A stretch of 11,376 bases of DNA from AC-9 sp051984395 (GTDB lineage: Bacteria > Actinomycetota > Acidimicrobiia > Acidimicrobiales > AC-9). The translations under genes and the position numbers were made by a program. Below, piece after piece: positions 6,696 to 11,376 of this stretch. Within the stretch, counting starts at the first letter, position 1, and every line of letters begins with the position of its first letter. The stretch is from NCBI GenBank assembly GCA_051984395.1, contig JBPYEZ010000155.1, forward strand, positions 1 through 11,376. Direction: 5' to 3'. Under the pieces are notes generated by a model. That model saw only the letters and a program-made list of their open reading frames with translations, was not told the origin of the DNA and ran no database searches.

Positions 6696-7607
6696 GTGCA
6701 GCCTTCGGGACGACAGATCGAGCTGGCGAGCGGCAGCCAGCGGGCCGTGGTCACCGAGGTGGGCGCCGGGCTGCGCACCTACACGGTCGATGGCATCGAT
6801 GTCCTCGACGGGTATGCCGCCGACGAGATGTGCAGCGGCGGACGGGGCCAGCTGCTGCTCCCGTGGCCCAACAGGATCCGTGACGGGCGCTACCGCTTCG
6901 CCGGGACCGATCAGCAGACACCGCTCTCCGAGCCCGAGCACGGCAACGCCATCCACGGCCTCGTCCGGTGGACGAGCTGGGAGCTCGACCAGCGCGGTCG
7001 GGACAACGTCGTCGCCTCCCACGTGCTGCACCCCCAGACCGGCTACCCGTTCACTCTCGGGCTCGAGACCGAGTACGCGCTGTCCGACGACGGCCTTCGG
7101 GTCGCGGTCGCGGCCACCAACCTCGGACCGGAGTCCTTGCCGTACGGGGCCGGTCAGCACCCTTACTTCAGGGTGGATACCGACCTGGTCGATGCAGCAG
7201 TGCTGCGCGTCCCGGCGACCGCGGTCCTCGAAGCGGACGACAGGGGGATCCCGACCGGTCGGACGCTGACGGTGACCGGCACGGACCGGGACTACCGGGA
7301 GGCCCGCCCGATCGGCCCGGCGGTGGTGGACGCGTGTTACGCCGACGTCGAGCGGGACGCAGCTGGCGTCGCCCGTGTCGTGCTCGAGCACCCCGGCGGC
7401 TCCCCAAAGGTCACCGTGTGGATGGATGCCGTATTCGGCTTCGTCATGGTGTTCACCGGCGACACGCTCGAGCCGGCCCGCAGGCGCCGTGGCGTGGCCA
7501 TCGAGCCCATGACCTGCGCACCCGACGCGTTCCGCAGCGGGCTCGGTCTGCAGGTCCTGGAGCCGGGCCAGCGGAGCACCGCCGTCTGGGGGGTGACACC
7601 CGGGTAG
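6696..7607 (+). CDS. Aldose 1-epimerase (mutarotase) family protein
   Basis: This 303-residue protein belongs to the galactose mutarotase-like superfamily, beta-sandwich enzymes that interconvert alpha and beta anomers of free sugars or sugar phosphates. Visible motifs are LLLPWPNRIRDGRYRF (54-69), GNAIHGLVR with a catalytic-region histidine near residue 88, YGAGQHPYFRV with the second conserved histidine near 156, and AIEPMTCAPDAF near 268-279, whose glutamate matches the catalytic base of GalM. The family is broad, so the sugar is unknown. The GTG start is supported by AAAGGGGG six bases upstream. The gene stands alone on its strand, diverges from the sulfur operon and converges with a GH15 glycosidase only 19 bases away. 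GH15 enzymes are inverting and release beta-glucose, so a mutarotase that restores the alpha anomer would be a sensible partner, but this is inference. Confidence 0.9.
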   Translation: MQPSGRQIELASGSQRAVVTEVGAGLRTYTVDGIDVLDGYAADEMCSGGRGQLLLPWPNRIRDGRYRFAGTDQQTPLSEPEHGNAIHGLVRWTSWELDQRGRDNVVASHVLHPQTGYPFTLGLETEYALSDDGLRVAVAATNLGPESLPYGAGQHPYFRVDTDLVDAAVLRVPATAVLEADDRGIPTGRTLTVTGTDRDYREARPIGPAVVDACYADVERDAAGVARVVLEHPGGSPKVTVWMDAVFGFVMVFTGDTLEPARRRRGVAIEPMTCAPDAFRSGLGLQVLEPGQRSTAVWGVTPG

Positions 7608-7626
7608 CGACGAGGTGCGCGACCGC

Positions 7627-9456
7627 TCACCGACCTGCAGCTCGGTCCTCTGCCTCGGAGATCTCCCACGCTGCGTTGATCAGACCGATATGGCTGAAGG
7701 CCTGGGGAAAGTTCCCGAGCAGCTCGCCGTTGTGATCGACCTCCTCGGCCAACAGGCCCACGTCGTTGGCGTGGGCGATCGCCCGCTCGAACACGGCTCG
7801 GGCCCGCTGGGGCTGATCGGCGAGCGCCAGGGCCTGGGCCAGGTGGAAGGTGCAGAAGACGAACGTGCCCTCGGTGCCCTCGAGGCCGTCGACCCCGCCG
7901 TGGGTGTCGTAGCGGTAGACGAGGCCCCGCTCGTCGGTCAGACGCGCTTCGGTGGCGTCGATCGTCGCAAGCATGCGGGGCTCCGTCGCGGGGAGGAAGC
8001 CGACCGTGGGCATCATCAGGTTGGACGCATCGAGGTCGTCGGAGCCGAAGTACTGGGTGAAGGCGCCTGCCTTGTCGCTCCAGCCCCTGGTGACGACGGC
8101 CTCGTGGATCTCGTCCCTCGTCCGCTTCCAGCCGGCCACCCGGTCCGGGGCCCCGAGCCTGTCCGCCAGTGCCATGGCCCGGTCCAGCGCCACCCAGCAC
8201 ATGACCTTCGAGTAGAGGAAGTGCTGCTCGGGGCCACGGATCTCCCAGATGCCCTGGTCCTCCTCGGTCCACCGGCGGGCGGCGGTGTCGGCCACGGCGA
8301 CGAGGAACTCCTTGATCACCGGGTGCAGCTCGCCGAGCTGGTCTCGCAGCCGGTGGACGGCGGCCAGCAGCTCGCCATAGACGTCGATCTGGCGCTGGGT
8401 CCACGCCCCGTTCCCCACCCGCACGGGCGCGCTGCTCCTCCACCCGGCGAGGTGGGAGAGCTCCCGCTCCGACAGGTCACGCTCGCCGCCGACCCCGAAC
8501 ATGATCTGGAGGTCGGCGCCCTGCCCCAACGAGGTGGCCGCCGCCGTGCTCAGGTAGGCGAAGAACTTCTCGGCCTCGTCGGGACAGGCGGCCACCCACA
8601 AGGCGTCCATCGTGAGCGACGCGTCACGGACCCACGAGAAGCGATAGTCCCAGTTGCGGTTGCCGCCGGCGGCCTCCGGGAGCGAGGTGGTGGCGGCGGC
8701 GACGACGGCGCCGGTCGGATAGTAGGTGAGGGCCTGGAGGACCCGGCCGCTGCTGTGGACCAGCTCGTGCCACGGTCCGTCGTAGGCCTGGTGGAGGTCC
8801 GACCACGACCGCCAACCGGAGCAGGTGTCAGCCAGCCGCTGGAGCAGCTCGTCCTGGGACCACAGGCGCGGTGGCTCCTGGTCCAGCTGTCCGTAATCGA
8901 GCCCGAAGGCGAACCGGTCTCCGGCTGAGACGCCGAAGCGTCCGCCGGCGGTCCCGACGCCGATCTCCAGGTCGATCGGCGTGGACAGCCGCGTGAGATC
9001 GGCCCCCCCTCGCCCGCCTATGCCCCCTTCCATCGGCATCAGGAGCGGCCGGATGAGCCCGTACTCGGTGACCGGTACGTACTCCATCTCCAGCTCCACG
9101 TGTCCGGTGACGCCCTCGACCCGGCGCAGCAGCAGGCCGGGCGCTCCCCCGCCGATGTCGTGGCCCCGCTCGTTGGCGCCCATGGCCAGGGCGTCCACCA
9201 TGGTGACCGACCCGGTGGAGGTGGTGAACGTGGTCTCGAGCACCATGGTCTTGTCGAGGTAGCGACGGGAGGCCTGAAAGTCGCCGACCGGGCGGATCGA
9301 CCAGTGACCGGCCCTGTCGTCCAGGAGGCGGGCGAAGACCGAGGGGCTGTCGAACCTCGGGAAGCACAGCCATTCGACCGAACCCTCCCGGTTCACGAGC
9401 GCAGCCGAATGACAGTCCGACAACAGGGCGTGATCGGCGATCGGCGTCGAGCTCAT
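7627..9456 (-). CDS. Glycoside hydrolase family 15 protein (glucoamylase/trehalase-like)
   Basis: This 609-residue protein has the two-part layout of actinobacterial GH15 enzymes. An N-terminal beta-sandwich (about 1-215) begins with the characteristic IADHALLSDCHSAALV, and an (alpha/alpha)6 barrel follows (about 225-600). Barrel motifs are NRNWDYRFSWVRDAS (266-280), GIWEIRG with the presumed catalytic acid E405, and GLLAEEVD with the presumed base E571. Members hydrolyse terminal alpha-glucosidic bonds with inversion. The closely similar mycobacterial proteins are trehalases, so trehalose and malto-oligosaccharides are both plausible substrates. No signal peptide is visible, so it should be cytosolic. 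The ATG at 9456 has an excellent AAGAGGAG site. The hemerythrin-like gene lies upstream on the same strand, 57 bases away, so cotranscription is possible. The 3' end faces the epimerase with a 19-base gap. Confidence 0.95.
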   Translation of the reverse strand: MSSTPIADHALLSDCHSAALVNREGSVEWLCFPRFDSPSVFARLLDDRAGHWSIRPVGDFQASRRYLDKTMVLETTFTTSTGSVTMVDALAMGANERGHDIGGGAPGLLLRRVEGVTGHVELEMEYVPVTEYGLIRPLLMPMEGGIGGRGGADLTRLSTPIDLEIGVGTAGGRFGVSAGDRFAFGLDYGQLDQEPPRLWSQDELLQRLADTCSGWRSWSDLHQAYDGPWHELVHSSGRVLQALTYYPTGAVVAAATTSLPEAAGGNRNWDYRFSWVRDASLTMDALWVAACPDEAEKFFAYLSTAAATSLGQGADLQIMFGVGGERDLSERELSHLAGWRSSAPVRVGNGAWTQRQIDVYGELLAAVHRLRDQLGELHPVIKEFLVAVADTAARRWTEEDQGIWEIRGPEQHFLYSKVMCWVALDRAMALADRLGAPDRVAGWKRTRDEIHEAVVTRGWSDKAGAFTQYFGSDDLDASNLMMPTVGFLPATEPRMLATIDATEARLTDERGLVYRYDTHGGVDGLEGTEGTFVFCTFHLAQALALADQPQRARAVFERAIAHANDVGLLAEEVDHNGELLGNFPQAFSHIGLINAAWEISEAEDRAAGR

Positions 9457-9460
9457 GACG

Positions 9461-9469
9461 ACTCCTCTT
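9461..9469 (-). promoter_or_regulatory. Ribosome binding site (AAGAGGAGT) of the GH15 gene
   Basis: On the minus strand AAGAGGAGT precedes the ATG at 9456 by about 5 bases. It is the strongest and best-spaced ribosome site in the window and fixes the GH15 start. It sits in the 57-base gap after the hemerythrin-like gene. No promoter was recognised in that gap, which favours readthrough from upstream. Confidence 0.7.
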
Positions 9470-9513
9470 GCCCGTAGGGGTCGCCGTCCGTCATGCGCCG
9501 GCCCGACGCGGCT

Positions 9514-10185
9514 TCACCCCGCGTCGGTGGGGTGTGCCCGCCGGCGGCGGCGCGCCCGCTCGAGGGCGCCCCTGCTCCGATCGACGAAGCTGCGCGGCGC
9601 CAGCCAGATCCTACGTCGGTAGGAACGGCGGGGGCCCGGCTGGGTGGTCGCCCGCCTCCGGACCCGATCGATGTCTGCGGCCAGTCGCTGCTGGCGCCGC
9701 GGTGACAGGCGATACCGGATCGTCGGGATGACCTGCTCGACCGCGAACACGACCTGCTCGTGACGCAGGTCGTGGAGCTCGGTGATCAAGCCGTCGAAGC
9801 GACCGCTGGCGCCACGATGGAGATCCCGGGGGCTGACGCCGGCGCTGATGTCGTCGAGCTCGCCGACCAGGCGTCGGTGCTGGCGCGAGTGCCAATCGAG
9901 CTTCTCGGCAAGATCGGCTCGCGCCATGTCCCCCAGCAGCGTCCGGGCGATCTCCTCGCTGGCCGCGTCACGCATCGACAGACGGTCCACCAGCTCCTTG
10001 CCGACCGCACCACGGCGGAGGTCGTCACGCGCACAGCCGGGTGAGAAGAACTCGTCGAACAGCCGGTCTATCTCGTCATCCTCGTGCTGGAGGAGGTCTA
10101 CGACATCGCCGCCGCCGGTGGGGCCGGAGCTCTTCAAGCTCGTCCGCTCCCGGACACGTGGGCCCTGCCTCCTCGGAGCACCCAT
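9514..10185 (-). CDS. Hemerythrin-like (HHE) helical protein with arginine-rich C-terminal tail
   Basis: The 223-residue product looks like a four-helix HHE/hemerythrin-type domain (about 27-160) followed by a very basic tail (about 163-217, dense in Arg). Such domains bind a di-iron centre and sense or handle O2, NO or redox signals. Likely helices and ligands: A, VVDLLQHEDDEIDRLF (H34); B, SMRDAASEEIARTLL (E77/E78); C, LDWHSRQHRRLV (H99, H103); D, LITELHDLRHEQVVF (H138, H142, E143). The usual HxxxE of helix B has lost its histidine, so iron binding may be altered. The ATG at 10185 has GGAGG only 2 bases away; a TTG at 10194 is the alternative. No membrane segment or signal peptide is present. 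The basic tail could contact nucleic acid or membrane. The family call rests on pattern only; the function in this operon with a GH15 enzyme is unknown. Confidence 0.72.
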   Translation of the reverse strand: MGAPRRQGPRVRERTSLKSSGPTGGGDVVDLLQHEDDEIDRLFDEFFSPGCARDDLRRGAVGKELVDRLSMRDAASEEIARTLLGDMARADLAEKLDWHSRQHRRLVGELDDISAGVSPRDLHRGASGRFDGLITELHDLRHEQVVFAVEQVIPTIRYRLSPRRQQRLAADIDRVRRRATTQPGPRRSYRRRIWLAPRSFVDRSRGALERARRRRRAHPTDAG

Positions 10186-10235
10186 ATCCTCCAATTACCC
10201 ATGCCTGGTGACGAGCAATCCGACGCGTGGTGTTG

Positions 10236-10241
10236 ATCATA
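10236..10241 (-). promoter_or_regulatory. Candidate -10 box TATGAT upstream of the hemerythrin-like gene
   Basis: On the minus strand TATGAT differs by one base from the TATAAT consensus. It lies about 50 bases before the ATG at 10185, giving an untranslated leader of roughly 40-45 bases. No good TTGACA-like -35 sits 16-19 bases upstream, which is common in actinobacterial promoters. It would drive the hemerythrin-like gene and perhaps GH15. Confidence 0.42.
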
Positions 10242-10285
10242 TTGTCGGGCTGAACCGCGACGGTGGACCCATCGAGACGGGCACA

Positions 10286-10301
10286 GGGTCGGCCGAGACC
10301 C
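10286..10301 (-). terminator. Weak hairpin downstream of the metal permease
   Basis: GGGTC (10286-10290) and GACCC (10297-10301) form a perfect 5-base-pair stem with a 6-base loop, about 30 bases after the permease stop. There is no following T tract, so intrinsic termination is doubtful. It is listed as the only structured element between the permease operon and the next promoter. Confidence 0.2.
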
Positions 10302-10331
10302 GCGTTCACCTCGATCGACCGGCGGGCCCGA

Positions 10332-11243
10332 TCACGAGCGCTCGACGCCGAGCCCCCTGGTCGATCGTTCGAGCGACGGCGCGCCGGTTCGCCGGCGGAG
10401 CCCGGGAGCGGCCAGGGCGGCGACGACGTAGGCCAGCGTGGCCACGCCCAGGATGGCTGAGCTCGGTGGCAGGCTCGGGATCAGGTAGGAGAGGAACACC
10501 CCGATCCACGTGGACGCCACCGCGAGACCTCCGGAGACGGCGAGGCCGACGAACGGGCGGGCGGTGAGCCGCTGAGCAGCCCCTCCCGGGGCGGCCATCA
10601 GCCCGAGCAGGAGCAGGGCACCGACATCCTGCGCCGCTTCTCCGGCGGTGACTCCTACGAGGACGAGGAAGCCGATGCCGAGCATCCTCACCGGGACACC
10701 CCGACCCGCGGCCACCGCCTCGTCCACGGTGGCGAACAGCAGCGGCCGGGCAATGACCACGACGACGAGGCTCACGACGCCGGCGACGGCGGCGGCAGCC
10801 ACGCTCTGTGTACCGGACAGCCCGAAGATGGAGCCGAACAGGTAGTTGACACTGGCGGCGCCGTTCCCGGTGCTCCCACTGGTGGTGTAGATGGTGAGGA
10901 AGAACACGCCCAACCCGAGGATCCACGCGAAGACGCTCCCGATCACCACGTCGTCCGTCCGGGACCGGGCGCCGAGCACACCGAGGCCCAGGGCGACAAG
11001 GGCCGTCGCCGCGAAGAGGCCAACCCGGGCGTCGACCCCGAGGGCCAGGGCCGCCAGCGCTCCCGTATAGGCGGCGTGGCCGAGGGCGTCGGAGGTGAAG
11101 ACCTGGGCTCGGAGGACGAGGAAGTAGCCGACCAGTCCCGAGGCCAGGGCGATGAACGTCCCCGCCAGCAGGCCGTAGCGGATGAAGGAATGGCCGAGGA
11201 AGTCGGTCAGGCCGCTGCCCGCCGCCGCCGCGAGGGGGCTCAC
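10332..11243 (-). CDS. ABC-3 family metal-ion ABC transporter permease (ZnuB/MntB type)
   Basis: This 303-residue integral membrane protein is the permease of a Zn/Mn/Fe importer. About eight hydrophobic segments are visible near 23-45, 54-72, 74-92, 99-120, 148-170, 186-218, 232-255 and 262-280. Family signatures are the SDALGHAAYTG stretch (51-61), equivalent to the SHxxLPG region of ZnuB, and DVGALLLLGLMAAPGGAAQRL (206-226), equivalent to the VGxLLxxALLxxPAA region that contacts the ATPase. The metal cannot be told from sequence. The GTG at 11243 overlaps the stop of an upstream permease (GTGA), so both subunits are probably made together, as in TroC-TroD or SitC-SitD systems with two different permeases. 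The ATPase and solute-binding protein would be further upstream. The tail (283-303) is polar and cytoplasmic. Confidence 0.93.
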   Translation of the reverse strand: MSPLAAAAGSGLTDFLGHSFIRYGLLAGTFIALASGLVGYFLVLRAQVFTSDALGHAAYTGALAALALGVDARVGLFAATALVALGLGVLGARSRTDDVVIGSVFAWILGLGVFFLTIYTTSGSTGNGAASVNYLFGSIFGLSGTQSVAAAAVAGVVSLVVVVIARPLLFATVDEAVAAGRGVPVRMLGIGFLVLVGVTAGEAAQDVGALLLLGLMAAPGGAAQRLTARPFVGLAVSGGLAVASTWIGVFLSYLIPSLPPSSAILGVATLAYVVAALAAPGLRRRTGAPSLERSTRGLGVERS

Positions 11244-11376
11244 GTTCGCGCTCTCTGGTGGAGCGCCCCCACCGGGACGGGACCGTGCCGGTCGAGCACG
11301 TACCTGACGGCAATCGACGTCAGGTAGACGGCGAAGGCGAACGTCGTGATGTAGAAGCCCATCGGGTAGGGCGAGT
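11240..11376 (-). CDS. C-terminal fragment of a second ABC-3 metal transporter permease; N-terminal part outside window
   Basis: The minus strand is open from the window edge (first full codon ends at 11374) to a TGA at 11242-11240, giving 44 residues. It begins SPYPMGFYITTFAFAVYLTS and ends in a polar tail with VLDRHGPVPV. The first part is a hydrophobic last membrane helix, which together with the position just before an ABC-3 permease points to a paralogous permease subunit. The stop overlaps the next gene's GTG by GTGA, a sign of translational coupling. The fragment is too short for a firm family match; the assignment depends mainly on context. Confidence 0.72.
   Translation of the reverse strand, partial: SPYPMGFYITTFAFAVYLTSIAVRYVLDRHGPVPVGALHQRART

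Larger units (their letters stand above)
10186..10331. promoter_or_regulatory. Intergenic region carrying the likely promoter of the hemerythrin-like gene
   Basis: This 146-base gap separates the permease stop from the hemerythrin-like start, both on the minus strand. Bases 10195-10250 are distinctly more AT-rich than the rest of the window. They contain the -10 candidate at 10236-10241, overlapping a TGATCA palindrome (10235-10240). The part next to the permease is GC-rich and includes a short hairpin at 10286-10301. No small gene was recognised. Confidence 0.5.

Noticed and set aside
5522..6883. Plus-strand 453-codon open frame across CBS 5' end, deacetylase and epimerase start
   Set aside because: It runs antisense through two recognisable genes and into the epimerase in another frame; the product is Arg/Pro-rich with no motif.
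7598..7605. ACCCGGGT palindrome near the epimerase stop
   Set aside because: An 8-base palindrome is expected by chance at this GC content and lacks terminator features.
7615..8928. Plus-strand 437-codon open frame opposite GH15
   Set aside because: It is antisense shadow; all GH15 motifs including both catalytic glutamates are on the minus strand.
10306..11313. Minus-strand 335-codon open frame overlapping the permease in another frame
   Set aside because: Arginine-rich shadow with no membrane segments; the permease frame has eight hydrophobic segments and family motifs.
1..11376. Defence system, prophage, CRISPR array, transposon or biosynthetic cluster
   Set aside because: No repeats, integrases, transposases, nucleases or assembly-line enzymes were seen; composition is uniform and the genes are metabolic or transport functions.

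Overview
The window is uniformly GC-rich (very high G/C at third codon positions, common GTG and TTG starts, many 4-base start/stop overlaps). This fits an actinobacterium. The gene content is also actinobacterial: bioA-bioF-bioD in the mycobacterial order, a Bateman-domain cystathionine beta-synthase beside a cystathionine gamma-synthase/lyase, a PIG-L deacetylase and a GH15 trehalase-like enzyme. The precise lineage is inference; an Acidimicrobiia-like genome would fit. No tRNA, rRNA, CRISPR array, insertion sequence or phage gene was seen, and coding density is above 95%.

Left block (1-2919, + strand): a biotin ring-assembly operon with bioA (5' end outside the window), bioF and bioD, overlapping by 4 and 14 bases. 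It turns pimeloyl-thioester plus alanine into KAPA, then DAPA, then dethiobiotin. bioB is not in the window. The BioA has the Bacillus (BioK, lysine-using) signature motifs rather than the E. coli/mycobacterial ones.

Second block (6526-2947, - strand): a sulfur operon in transcription order PIG-L deacetylase, cystathionine beta-synthase (CBS), cystathionine gamma-synthase/lyase. The last two overlap by ATGA. Together they form a transsulfuration pathway between homocysteine and cysteine, and the deacetylase suggests a link to low-molecular-weight thiols such as mycothiol. The CBS carries an unexplained coding-like N-terminal extension of about 98 residues.

Third block: an aldose 1-epimerase family gene (6696-7607, +) converges with a GH15 glucoamylase/trehalase-like gene (9456-7627, -). 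The GH15 gene follows a hemerythrin-like helical protein with an arginine-rich tail (10185-9514, -) and may be cotranscribed with it. A shared 169-base divergent promoter region (6527-6695) separates the sulfur operon from the epimerase.

Right edge (11376-10332, - strand): two tandem, overlapping ABC-3 family metal-transport permeases (Zn/Mn/Fe type). The upstream one is only a C-terminal fragment; the ATPase and binding protein would lie beyond the window.

Most of the window is well-understood metabolism. The less ordinary items are the CBS N-terminal extension, the BioK-like BioA, the hemerythrin-like protein lacking one canonical ligand, and the deacetylase-transsulfuration linkage.
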